This document shows positions 8,792-20,062 of a stretch of 42,022 nucleotides of DNA, piece by piece. The notes beneath the pieces are model-generated. The model saw only the letters and a program-made list of their open reading frames with translations, did no database searches and was not told the DNA's origin. The DNA comes from Streptomycetaceae bacterium (lineage in GTDB: Bacteria > Actinomycetota > Actinomycetes > Nanopelagicales > Nanopelagicaceae), in assembly GCA_007280125.1 (NCBI GenBank), contig QYPT01000078.1:1-42022 (forward strand). Reading direction: 5' to 3'. Position numbers and translations under genes: made by a program. The number at the start of each line of letters is the position of its first letter. Positions within the stretch are counted from its first letter, which is position 1.

Positions 8792-8831
8792 AAATACGGG
8801 GGCTTCGAGAAATCGAGGCCCCCGTATTTTT
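8792..8831 (+). terminator. Strong Rho-independent terminator after the Liv/hydrolase operon
   Basis: Seventeen-base stem (8792-8808 with 8813-8829) holding one G-U pair, a GAAA tetraloop and a run of T to 8831. It closes the alr-liv-hydrolase transcription unit and separates it from the t6A operon. Confidence 0.92.
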
Positions 8832-8854
8832 ATGCCTTTAGAGTGACTATCAAC

Positions 8855-8860
8855 TAACCT
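8855..8860 (+). promoter_or_regulatory. Putative -10 box for leaderless tsaE transcript
   Basis: TAACCT (TAnnnT) ends seven bases before the tsaE ATG, with no Shine-Dalgarno sequence between. It lies just beyond the strong terminator, where a new promoter is needed. No good -35 is visible. Confidence 0.5.
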
Positions 8861-8867
8861 TGATGAC

Positions 8868-9308
8868 ATGACGCGCATTGCTACGCCAGAGGCGATGTTT
8901 GCTTTAGGTGAGCAGATTGGCGGTCAATTGCGACCAGGCGACCTACTTCTACTCAATGGTCCATTAGGTGCGGGCAAAACACTTCTGACTCAAGGAATTG
9001 CATCAGCGTTAGGAATTGAAGGGGTAACTTCACCGACTTTTGTAATATCAAGAATTCATAAGGGTGCCGTTAATCTTATTCATGTAGATGCATATCGCTT
9101 AGTTGCCTCTGCTAACCCCAATCTTTCGCTAGATGATTTAGATCTTGATTCAGAACGCGAAGAGGCGATTACCGTTATTGAGTGGGGCGGAGCAGAGAGT
9201 GCCCGACTATCAGATGAGAGATTAGAAATAAACATTGACCGGACCAACGAAGAGCGCGAAGTAACCTTCATTGCATACGGTCCTCGCTGGAACGGATTTA
9301 CTTTGTGA
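8868..9308 (+). CDS. tsaE: tRNA threonylcarbamoyladenosine biosynthesis ATPase TsaE
   Basis: P-loop ATPase needed, with TsaB and TsaD, for the t6A modification at position 37 of ANN-decoding tRNAs. Walker A is GPLGAGKTLL (31-40), followed by the family's GVTSPTFVI switch region, the HVDAYRL motif and the VIEWGG motif. The 146-residue length is normal. The stop codon overlaps the tsaB GTG by four bases, the first of three such couplings in the operon tsaE-tsaB-rimI-tsaD. Confidence 0.94.
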   Translation: MTRIATPEAMFALGEQIGGQLRPGDLLLLNGPLGAGKTLLTQGIASALGIEGVTSPTFVISRIHKGAVNLIHVDAYRLVASANPNLSLDDLDLDSEREEAITVIEWGGAESARLSDERLEINIDRTNEEREVTFIAYGPRWNGFTL

Positions 9309-9907
9309 GTATTTCGCTGGCAATTGATACATCTACTTCACGTACCTCTGTCGCCATTGTTGAAGAGGGTGCAATCTTGTGGCATGGGTTCCGCGATGGT
9401 GGGACAGCTCATGGGCATGCACTTCCTGCACTTGTAGCTGAGGCGCTCTCTGCTCAAGGAAGCATCGATAAAGTTGTAGTTGGGATGGGACCCGGGCCTT
9501 ACACCGGTTTACGAGTTGGAATCTCATTTGCAAGGTCTTTTGCTCTGGCACGTGGAATCGAAGTCATTGGCCTGTGCTCATTGGATGCGATTGCTACACA
9601 AGTGAGAGAAAGAAATGATTTCATTATCGCCACGGATGCTCGGCGCAAAGAGGTTTACTGGGCGCAATACTCCAACGGCGCACGAATGACTGAGCCTTCA
9701 GTGGATTTCCCTGCAGATGTTGCTCTTAAAGGATTACCAATGTTTGGAGAAGGTGCGCTTAAGTACCTACTCACTGGCGATGATGAGGTTCAATTTCCTG
9801 ATGTCGTGGCATTAGTTGAGATCGCTAAGAATCCAGAGTTGCATATTCAGTTACCTATTTATCTGCGACGTCCCGATGCTGTGCCAACAAGTGAGCGCAC
9901 ACCATGA
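9305..9907 (+). CDS. tsaB: tRNA threonylcarbamoyladenosine biosynthesis protein TsaB
   Basis: Actin/ASKHA-fold partner of TsaD in t6A synthesis; it has no catalysis of its own and forms the scaffold that TsaE and TsaD dock on. Seen: the N-terminal LAIDTST motif, the GMGPGPYTGLRVGISFARSF phosphate-loop-like block, and the DARRKEVYWAQY segment typical of TsaB. The 200-residue protein has the short C-terminal half usual in the family. The GTG start is dictated by the four-base GTGA overlap with tsaE; the stop overlaps rimI by four bases. Confidence 0.92.
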   Translation: MSISLAIDTSTSRTSVAIVEEGAILWHGFRDGGTAHGHALPALVAEALSAQGSIDKVVVGMGPGPYTGLRVGISFARSFALARGIEVIGLCSLDAIATQVRERNDFIIATDARRKEVYWAQYSNGARMTEPSVDFPADVALKGLPMFGEGALKYLLTGDDEVQFPDVVALVEIAKNPELHIQLPIYLRRPDAVPTSERTP

Positions 9908-10362
9908 GCATCACTTACAGATCCATGATGGCGCTGGATATCCCTGTTATTGCAAGCATGGAGCGCGCTATTTATCCTCAGGATGCTTGGTCCACAAATC
10001 AATTCAAAGAAGAGTTGGCTGGAGTACCTAAAACTCGCTTTTATACCGTTGCGATAAATGAGGAAAATCAGATTGTTGGGTACGCAGGAGTTTTTTCTCC
10101 CGATCGCGAAATTGACGCGGACATTAACACTTTGACCGTTGACCCAGCATTTCGCCGTCAGGGAATAGCTCGAGAGATGCTTCATCAAATGATTGATTGG
10201 GCCATTGAGAGAAAATCTCCATCCATTTTTCTTGAGATGCGCGAAGACAATATCGAAGCTAATCCGCTGTATGTATCCGAGGGCTTCACACCAATATCTC
10301 GAAGAGATGACTACTACGGCAGTGGTGTTCATGCAGTTGTCATGAAGAAGGAACTTTTATGA
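9904..10362 (+). CDS. rimI: Ribosomal protein S18-alanine N-acetyltransferase-type GNAT
   Basis: GNAT-fold acetyltransferase of 152 residues. The acetyl-CoA pyrophosphate-binding loop RRQGIA follows the beta-4 strand [10 protein letters not shown]. The RimI-type [19 protein letters not shown] region and the C-terminal tyrosine-rich RRDDYYGSG are present. RimI acetylates the N-terminal alanine of S18 in E. coli; in actinobacteria the enzyme may have other N-terminal targets. Its place between tsaB and tsaD, with four-base overlaps on both sides, is the standard actinobacterial arrangement. The family assignment is firm, the target protein inferred. Confidence 0.88.
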   Translation: MSITYRSMMALDIPVIASMERAIYPQDAWSTNQFKEELAGVPKTRFYTVAINEENQIVGYAGVFSPDREIDADINTLTVDPAFRRQGIAREMLHQMIDWAIERKSPSIFLEMREDNIEANPLYVSEGFTPISRRDDYYGSGVHAVVMKKELL

Positions 10363-11393
10363 CACACCAACCTCTGGTACTTGGTATCGAAACTTCCTGT
10401 GATGAAACTGCAATTGGGATAGTCAGTGGTCGAACATTGCTAGCAAATGTGATTGCCTCTAGCGTCCAAGAGCATGCCCGCTTTGGTGGCGTAGTTCCCG
10501 AGATTGCCAGTCGTGCACACTTAGAGGCAATGCTGCCAAGCATTGAGATGGCTCTTATTGATGCAAAGATTTCACTAAAAGATATTGACGCAGTTGCCGT
10601 AACTGCTGGACCTGGATTGGTAGGGGCACTTCTAGTCGGCGTTGCTTCTGCTAGCGGATTAGCACTTGGACTTGGCAAACCTTTATACGGAGTCAATCAT
10701 TTGGCTGCACACGTTTCGGTAGATCTATTGACGCATGATCTACCACTAGAGCCAACAATTGCACTCTTAGTCAGCGGTGGTCATTCATCGCTACTTCAGG
10801 TTGATGACATAACATCATCAGTCATCAAACTTGGTGAAAGTATGGATGATGCAGCGGGAGAAGCTTTCGACAAGATTGCCCGCGTGATGGGACTTGGCTT
10901 TCCTGGGGGTCCAGCAATTGATCGTGAAGCACTTTCTGGAAACCCGAAAGCAATTGATTTTCCTCGAGGTCTTACTCATTCGCGCGATTGGGAAATGCGC
11001 CCATTTGATTTTTCTTTTTCGGGGTTAAAGACCGCTGTTGCGCGATATTTAGAGGGCACCCCTGATTACGCAAAAGCCGATGTTGCTGCCTCTTTTCAAG
11101 AGTCCGTAGTAGATGTTCTGATGCTCAAAGCAATTGCTGCCTGCAAAAAGACAGGAATTGATTCACTGGTGATAGCTGGGGGAGTCGCTGCCAATTCCCG
11201 ATTGCGAGCAATAGCCGCACAGCGATGTGAGGCCAACTCGATCCGTCTACGAATCCCTGCACCTGGCCTTTGTACCGATAACGGCGCCATGGTTGCCGCA
11301 TTAGGCTCTCTGATGCTCTCGGCTGGGCGCCCTGCCAGCTCCATTGACCTTGAGGCGACCTCGAGCCTGAGCGTGAGTACGGTCGCCATTTAG
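10359..11393 (+). CDS. tsaD: tRNA N6-adenosine threonylcarbamoyltransferase TsaD
   Basis: Catalytic subunit that transfers the threonylcarbamoyl group from TC-AMP to A37 of tRNA. The ASKHA-fold N-terminus reads [16 protein letters not shown], the metal-binding pair His114 and His118 sits in [11 protein letters not shown] (most relatives have E-G where this has A-A), and the [31 protein letters not shown] and C-terminal GLCTDNGAM motifs are intact. Length is 344 residues, usual for bacterial TsaD. It ends the operon; 127 bases holding the groES promoter and operator follow. Confidence 0.95.
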   Translation: MTHQPLVLGIETSCDETAIGIVSGRTLLANVIASSVQEHARFGGVVPEIASRAHLEAMLPSIEMALIDAKISLKDIDAVAVTAGPGLVGALLVGVASASGLALGLGKPLYGVNHLAAHVSVDLLTHDLPLEPTIALLVSGGHSSLLQVDDITSSVIKLGESMDDAAGEAFDKIARVMGLGFPGGPAIDREALSGNPKAIDFPRGLTHSRDWEMRPFDFSFSGLKTAVARYLEGTPDYAKADVAASFQESVVDVLMLKAIAACKKTGIDSLVIAGGVAANSRLRAIAAQRCEANSIRLRIPAPGLCTDNGAMVAALGSLMLSAGRPASSIDLEATSSLSVSTVAI

Positions 11394-11406
11394 CTACCTT
11401 TTGGAT

Positions 11407-11435
11407 TTGCCGTGGCTATTACCCCAGCATAGGCT
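11407..11435 (+). promoter_or_regulatory. Sigma-A-type promoter of groES-groEL
   Basis: TTGCCG (11407-11412), a 17-base spacer and TAGGCT (11430-11435). The expected start site, about 11442, falls at the first bases of the CIRCE operator, so repressor binding would block initiation directly. Confidence 0.7.
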
Positions 11436-11440
11436 TGGCG

Positions 11441-11467
11441 TTAGCACTCAGGACCCGAGTCTGCTAA
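11441..11467 (+). promoter_or_regulatory. CIRCE heat-shock operator (HrcA site), imperfect
   Basis: The left arm TTAGCACTC is a perfect match to the CIRCE consensus. After nine bases the right arm is GTCTGCTAA, matching seven of nine consensus positions. CIRCE is bound by the HrcA repressor upstream of groE operons. The position over the predicted start site supports function; the two mismatches may weaken binding. Confidence 0.82.
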
Positions 11468-11472
11468 TTACA

Positions 11473-11488
11473 GAGTCGAAGAGTCGAA
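11473..11488 (+). repeat. Tandem 8-base repeat in the groES leader
   Basis: GAGTCGAA occurs twice in direct succession and is followed by ACTCGA, so the second copy can pair with that stretch as a four-base stem (GAGT-CGAA-ACTC). It lies in the 5' leader between CIRCE and the GAAGGAG ribosome site. Function unknown. Confidence 0.45.
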
Positions 11489-11520
11489 ACTCGATTAACA
11501 ACATATGAAGGAGTCACCAC

Positions 11521-11817
11521 ATGGCCGTCGCCATTAAGCCACTAGAAGATCGCATCGTTGTAAAGGCCAATGCGGCTGAGACAACAACCGCATCAGGACT
11601 TGTTATCCCTGATACTGCCAAAGAGAAGCCACAAGAAGGCACCGTTGTTGCAGTGGGCCCAGGTCGCTTTGATGACGGCGCTCGCGTTCCAATGGATATC
11701 GCTGTTGGCGATGTTGTCTTGTACAGCAAGTACGGCGGAACTGAAGTTAAGTACAACAATGAGGAGTACTTGGTTCTTTCAGCTCGCGACATTCTTGCTG
11801 TGATTGAGAAGAAGTAA
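11521..11817 (+). CDS. groES: Co-chaperonin GroES
   Basis: Ten-kilodalton lid of the GroEL folding chamber, forming heptamers. The 98 residues include the N-terminal [11 protein letters not shown] strand, the mobile loop around [19 protein letters not shown] that touches GroEL, the [16 protein letters not shown] roof region, and the [12 protein letters not shown] strand. A strong GAAGGAG site (11507-11513) precedes the ATG. groEL follows without any gap. Heat-shock control through CIRCE is expected. Confidence 0.97.
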   Translation: MAVAIKPLEDRIVVKANAAETTTASGLVIPDTAKEKPQEGTVVAVGPGRFDDGARVPMDIAVGDVVLYSKYGGTEVKYNNEEYLVLSARDILAVIEKK

Positions 11818-13452
<1,635 letters not shown>

Positions 13453-13469
13453 GGGGTAAATTTCCTTAG

Positions 13470-14231
13470 GTGGAACAGCTCACCCTTTCAGTAGATTGCG
13501 GCGGCCTGGGAATCAAAGCTTCGGTGCTCGATAGCGCCGGAACAATGAGAACCCCGGCCGTTCGCATTTCTACTCCGTACCCGCTATCTCCGCAGAGACT
13601 TGTCGAAACAATTGCGGATTTGGCAAAGACATTGCCACAAGCAACTCGTGCAACGGTCGGTGTTCCCGGAATGATTCGCCACGGCGTAGTTGTTGCAACC
13701 CCTCATTACATCAACGTTGCGGGTCCGCTCACTCGTATGGATCCCGAGTTGAAAAAAGCATGGGATGGTTTTGATATGCGCCAAGCTCTTACCGTTGCGC
13801 TATCAATGCCAACACTTGTCCTCAATGATGCCGAAGTGCACGGTGCAGGTGTTGTAGCAGGCTCGGGTTTTGAAATTGTTTTAACGCTGGGTACCGGCCT
13901 TGGAAGTGCAATCTTCGATGGTGGAGTTCTTGCACCACACATTGAGTTCTCGCATGCACCAGTGCGACGAGCAACAACGTATGACTCGTGGATTGGCGAG
14001 AACGAACGTCGCCGACTTGGAGATAGTTTTTGGTCGCGTAGAATTCGCACGATGGTAGAAGAGTTACGACCAGTATTTTTATGGGATCGTTTATATCTGG
14101 GCGGAGGTAATGCTCGCCGTATTAAAGATGTTGTTATTCATCGCTTGGGAAATGATGTTGTGATAGTGCCCAATGAAGCAGGAATTATTGGAGGCGTGAG
14201 GGCTTGGAGTTTGATTCCACCTGCCCAGTAA
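13470..14231 (+). CDS. ppgK: ROK-type sugar kinase, polyphosphate-glucokinase-like
   Basis: A 253-residue sugar kinase of the ROK/PpgK group, which phosphorylates glucose with polyphosphate and/or ATP. Seen: the N-terminal phosphate motif VDCGGLGIKASVLD, the catalytic-base region VLNDAEVHGAG, and the second phosphate motif VLTLGTGLGSAIFDGG. The sugar-contact segment is IEFSHAP, where PpgK usually has ELGH, so the Glu and His remain. LYLGGGNARR matches the late glycine loop. The GTG start at 13470 lies 13 bases after AAGGGG; spacing is long and the start is moderately sure. The gene converges on the interrupted whiB3/whiD gene with three bases between stops. Substrate and phosphoryl donor are inferred from family. 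Confidence 0.72.
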   Translation: MEQLTLSVDCGGLGIKASVLDSAGTMRTPAVRISTPYPLSPQRLVETIADLAKTLPQATRATVGVPGMIRHGVVVATPHYINVAGPLTRMDPELKKAWDGFDMRQALTVALSMPTLVLNDAEVHGAGVVAGSGFEIVLTLGTGLGSAIFDGGVLAPHIEFSHAPVRRATTYDSWIGENERRRLGDSFWSRRIRTMVEELRPVFLWDRLYLGGGNARRIKDVVIHRLGNDVVIVPNEAGIIGGVRAWSLIPPAQ

Positions 14232-14234
14232 AGG

Positions 14235-14537
14235 CTAAGAAGCGTGCGAAATATCTCCGCCGATATTCTTATTGAGAATAATGAGGCGCTCATCTTCACT
14301 GAGGCCGCCCCAGATTCCGTATGGCTCTTCAACGCTGAGCGCATGGGTCCGGCATTGCTGCAATACGGGGCATCAGGCACAGATTGCCTTTGCCGCATTC
14401 TCGCGATTGCGTCGGCGGGGACCACGTTCTCCATCCGGATGGAAGAACATCTCAGAGGGAAGGTCCTGGCAGGCGCCTGAGTACTGCCATTGCCACAAAT
14501 CAGCAATCGGCTTGGGTAAACGCGATATCTCTGCCAT
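14235..14537 (-). pseudogene. whiB3: WhiB-family regulator (WhiB3/WhiD type) interrupted by an in-frame TGA
   Basis: Read on the minus strand from ATG 14537 (GGAAGG seven bases upstream) to TAG at 14235, the frame encodes a complete 100-position WhiB3/WhiD-like iron-sulphur regulator except that codon 55 (14373-14375) is TGA. The first 54 residues match WhiB3/WhiD closely (SRLPKPIADLWQWQ, MFFHPDGERGP), and after the TGA come CPVLQQCRTHAL and EEPYGIWGGLSEDER. Cysteines 23, 53, 56 and 62 have the spacing C-x29-C-x2-C-x5-C, as in M. tuberculosis WhiB3. The TGA takes the place of the residue just before Cys56, which is Arg in WhiB3 and WhiD, so one C-to-T change from CGA explains it. TGA is an ordinary stop in neighbouring genes. 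Options are a recent pseudogene, a sequencing error or stop readthrough. A good promoter remains. Confidence 0.88.
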
Positions 14538-14565
14538 TTGACTACCTTCCGTCGTGAGGGTTACC

Positions 14566-14594
14566 ACTGTACAACCGTTGCGTAGATTGTTCAA
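14566..14594 (-). promoter_or_regulatory. Promoter of the whiB3/whiD-type gene
   Basis: On the minus strand: TTGAAC, a 17-base spacer, TACAGT, then about 28 bases to the ATG with its GGAAGG site. This is among the best sigma-A-like promoters in the window. Its preservation argues that the gene was active until recently or still is. Confidence 0.72.
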
Positions 14595-14678
14595 CTACCT
14601 TTAACACCTCCAATTTTGATCTAGAAATCCCCCCTGTTTTAAGTGGTGGTAATGGCAATAAGGCGGGAGGATATATAC

Positions 14679-15566
14679 GTGGAATTAGTTGAGGGCAGCC
14701 AGGAGTTCCTAAGCGTTGCAAGCGTTGCTCGAACGATGGCAATTGCCCCAGCAACTCTTCGGACCTGGGATCGTCGCTACGGCCTAGGGCCATCAGAGCA
14801 TGAAGTGGGACGGCACCGCCGCTATTCAGAGGCAGATGTCACCAAACTTCTATATATGCGCCGACTCATTATTTCTGGCGTTGTGCCTGCTGAAGCTGCA
14901 GAGATGGCAAAGAATTACACAGGTGCTCGGATTGAGTTAGGGAATGTTGCGCCGCTACAACAGCGCGATGAATTGGTTACATCCCTTTTCCGCGCCGCAT
15001 ATGGCCTGGATGAGCGTTTCTTAGAAGATGCGTTGTCTCAATCATTTGCCGATGATGGAGTCGTGAAAACTTGGCATGAGGTTGTAGTCCCATTGATGGT
15101 CAAAATCGGAGAAGAGTGGGAGCGGACAGACTCTGGTGTAGAAGTTGAGCATTTACTCTCAGAGACTGTCCAACGGTGCCTTCATCGTATTGAATTGAAA
15201 TCGGCAGTAAATACCCGGCCAGTGGTACTTGCTGCAGTCTCTGAAGAACAACATAGTTTGGTGCTCTTAGCAGTGAAGGCGGCCCTCGCTGAAAAAGGAA
15301 TTGCTTCCTATTACTTAGGTGCTCGCACGCCAGGTGAGGCTATAAATTCCATTGTCAGCAGGGTCGGTCCTCCAGCAATTTTCCTCTGGGCCTTGTTGCC
15401 AGAAAACGCTGACCCGCATATCTTTAAAAATCTGCCTAAAGTACGCCCGGCGCCACGAATCCTTCTGGGTGGCTCAGGATGGGACCGAGATGCCTGTGTG
15501 GGAGCCCAGTTTGTCGATGATCTAGCCACTACATGCGAGGAAATTTCAAGGGCGGTTGGACTCTAA
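14679..15566 (+). CDS. MerR-type regulator with B12-binding domain (CarH/LitR-like)
   Basis: A 295-residue transcription factor. A MerR-type winged helix is at the N-terminus (SVASVARTMAIAPATLRTWDRRYG, then GRHRRYSEADV). The middle is a helical bundle with Trp147 and the pair Glu157-His158 in the spacing W-x9-EH, the adenosyl-cobalamin-capping motif of CarH. The C-terminal Rossmann part carries EEQHSLVLLA, whose His192 matches the lower axial ligand of the E/D-x-H-x2-G motif, with Val where Gly is usual. CarH-type proteins repress carotenoid or photoprotection genes in the dark and release DNA when light breaks the cobalt-carbon bond. I chose GTG 14679 because GGGAGG lies eight bases upstream; GTG 14643 is in frame further up. 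It is divergent from the whiB3/whiD-type gene. Cobalamin and light dependence are inferred. Confidence 0.78.
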   Translation: MELVEGSQEFLSVASVARTMAIAPATLRTWDRRYGLGPSEHEVGRHRRYSEADVTKLLYMRRLIISGVVPAEAAEMAKNYTGARIELGNVAPLQQRDELVTSLFRAAYGLDERFLEDALSQSFADDGVVKTWHEVVVPLMVKIGEEWERTDSGVEVEHLLSETVQRCLHRIELKSAVNTRPVVLAAVSEEQHSLVLLAVKAALAEKGIASYYLGARTPGEAINSIVSRVGPPAIFLWALLPENADPHIFKNLPKVRPAPRILLGGSGWDRDACVGAQFVDDLATTCEEISRAVGL

Positions 15567-15575
15567 CTGCACCGA

Positions 15576-17810
<2,235 letters not shown>

Positions 17811-17818
<8 letters not shown>

Positions 17819-19367
17819 TCCGGCGCGCCACGGCGTATTAGTTGTCGATTTCGGGGCGCAGTACGCTCAGTTAATTGCACGGCGCGTTCGCGAAGTTAAT
17901 GTGTTTAGCGAGATCGTGCCTTCATCAATTACTGCCGCGGAAGTCACGAGCAAGAATCCAGAAGCAATCATTCTTTCGGGGGGACCTTCGAGCGTATACG
18001 AAGTAGGTGCGCCTACATTTGATAGCGCAATTTTTGATTTAGGAATCCCTGTATTTGGAATTTGTTATGGATTTCAAGTGATGGCTGCTGCACTTGGCGG
18101 AGTCGTTAGCCAAACAGGTAAGTCAGAATTTGGTCGAACTCCGTTGAAGTCAGAGAATTCATCGAAAGTTTTTCACTCTTTGCCTACAGAACAACTGGTC
18201 TGGATGAGTCATGGAGATGCTGTAACACAAGCCCCCCAAGGTTTTACTGTGTGTGCTGCCACCAAAGACACTGCTATTTCGGCCTTTGAAAATGAATCAG
18301 GTCAATTGGCTGGAGTGCAATTTCACCCAGAGGTACTTCATTCAGAAAATGGGCAAGAAGTTCTGCGACATTGGATAGTCGACATTGCGGGTTGCCAACC
18401 AACGTGGACAACGAGCAATATCGCTGAAACCGAAATTGCAAAGGTTAAGCAACTGGTTGGAAATAAGCGGGTTATATGTGGCCTATCTGGCGGCGTAGAT
18501 TCCGCAGTTGCTGCAGCAATTGTCCAAAAAGCAATTGGCTCGCAACTCACTTGCGTTTTCGTTAATCATGGATTACTTCGCGAAGGCGAAGCCGAGCAAG
18601 TCGAAACTGATTTTGTTGCCGCAACGGGAGTTCAACTGATGGTCGTAGATGCGCGTGAGCAATTCTTACAGGCGCTTTCAGGTGTCAGCGATCCCGAGAC
18701 AAAGCGCAAAATCATTGGCCGTGAATTCATTCGAAGTTTTGAAGCTGCAGCTCGGGAAATTGCAGCCGGAGGCGACGTCGAATTCTTAGTTCAGGGCACG
18801 CTCTATCCGGATGTTGTTGAGTCGGGCGGTGGAACGGGTACCGCAAATATCAAATCTCACCATAACGTTGGTGGGCTTCCAGATGATTTGAAATTCACTT
18901 TGATTGAACCACTTCGCACTCTCTTTAAAGATGAGGTTCGCCAAGTGGGACTCGAACTTCAGCTCCCAGAAGAAATTGTTATGCGCCAACCTTTCCCAGG
19001 CCCGGGTTTAGCAATCCGCATTATTGGTGAAATTACTCCAGATCGCTTATCTATCCTGCGCCATGCTGATCGCATTGCTCGAGAAGAATTGCACACAGCA
19101 GGACAAGATCGCCTGATTTGGCAATGCCCAGTTGTTCTGCTGGCTGATGTGCGAAGTGTGGGAGTACAAGGTGATGGTCGTACTTATGGACATCCCATCG
19201 TGTTACGCCCTGTCTCCAGTGAAGATGCGATGACTGCGGATTGGTCGCGCCTTCCTTATGACTTACTGGAAAAGATCTCCACGCGTATTACCAACGAAGT
19301 ACGAGATGTAAATCGAGTTGTTCTGGATATAACCAGCAAACCCCCAGGGACAATTGAGTGGGAGTAA
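17811..19367 (+). CDS. guaA: GMP synthase (glutamine-hydrolysing)
   Basis: Converts XMP to GMP with ATP and glutamine. The N-terminal class-I amidotransferase domain has [18 protein letters not shown], the nucleophile Cys85 in [10 protein letters not shown], and the His-Glu of [11 protein letters not shown]. The ATP-pyrophosphatase loop is SGGVDS (226-231), and the dimerisation domain ends with the invariant KPPGTIEWE. The frame is open further upstream to 17733, but that part lies inside guaB3, and the family N-terminus fits GTG 17811, giving 518 residues and an eight-base overlap. With guaB and guaB3 it makes one GMP operon. Confidence 0.94.
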
Positions 19368-19413
19368 TTAGTACAATTTCGCTGATCACACATGTAAAAA
19401 GGGAGAGAGAGCA

Positions 19414-20061
19414 ATGAAACGAATTCTTGGTGTTGTAGTTACAGGGTTGGTGATTTCGAGTTTGCCTCAGTCGGCAGTCGCATCAGTGCACGCAGTTGCC
19501 AAAGTAACATGCAAAGTGACGAAGTCAATTGCTCACACTCCTAAAGAGGTTGCTACGCCCAAGAAAGTATTGCCTGGCAAAATCGGATCCCTCACACTTG
19601 TTACCAACTGCGGCAATATTGTAATTAAAACCGATGGGGTAAAAGCTCCAGTTACTTTGACGGCCTTGACCACGTTAGCCAAAGGTGGTTTCTATGATCA
19701 CTCTTTGTGCCACCGTGTAACAACAACGCAAATGTGGGTATTGCAATGTGGTGACCCAACAGCCAAAGGAAATGGTGGCCCTGCCTTTTCTTTTCAAGAT
19801 GAGAATCTTCCAATGACTCAAGTGAATAATTACCCAAGCGGTACAGTTGCAATGGCTAATTCGGGAAGTCCTGGAACAAACGGAAGTCAATTCTTCCTCG
19901 TTTATGGAGATACAACTTTGCCAGCCAATTACACAGTTTGGGGCACCATTACATCTGGCTTGAACATACTCAAGGCGATTGGCGCTGCCGGCATTAAGGG
20001 TGGCGGAACCGATGGAACTCCAGTGAAGACAATTGCAATTGAAAAAGTAATCGTTAAATAA
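19414..20061 (+). CDS. Secreted cyclophilin-type peptidyl-prolyl isomerase
   Basis: A 215-residue cyclophilin with an N-terminal signal sequence (MKRILGVVVTGLVISSLPQSAVA), so it probably acts outside the membrane on folding of exported proteins. Cyclophilin landmarks: NCGNIVIKTD, GFYDHSLCHRV with Arg101, QCGDPTAKGNGGPAFSF, GTVAMANSG and NGSQFFLVYGD (160-161). The usual FHRV-x-QGGDP stretch is changed to CHRV-x7-QCGDP, a slightly longer loop bearing Cys99 and Cys112; with Cys33 and Cys66 two disulphides are possible. Gly-rich GGGTDGTPVK precedes the last strand. GGGAG lies upstream of the ATG. It ends one base from the converging deacetylase gene. Confidence 0.88.
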   Translation: MKRILGVVVTGLVISSLPQSAVASVHAVAKVTCKVTKSIAHTPKEVATPKKVLPGKIGSLTLVTNCGNIVIKTDGVKAPVTLTALTTLAKGGFYDHSLCHRVTTTQMWVLQCGDPTAKGNGGPAFSFQDENLPMTQVNNYPSGTVAMANSGSPGTNGSQFFLVYGDTTLPANYTVWGTITSGLNILKAIGAAGIKGGGTDGTPVKTIAIEKVIVK

Positions 20062-20062
20062 T

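Noticed and set aside
14373-14375. Selenocysteine at the in-frame TGA of the whiB3/whiD-type gene
   Set aside because: The codon sits where the family has Arg, not Cys, and all four cluster cysteines are already present. No clear SECIS-like hairpin or sel gene was noticed in the window.
14335-14375. Re-initiation of translation at the ATG that overlaps the TGA (TGATG)
   Set aside because: That ATG opens a different frame that soon meets a TGA, so it would not restore the second half of the WhiB protein.
14244-14506. Plus- and minus-strand open frames over the whiB3/whiD-type gene in other frames
   Set aside because: They show no recognisable family pattern and lie over the clearly coding whiB frame; they are shadows.
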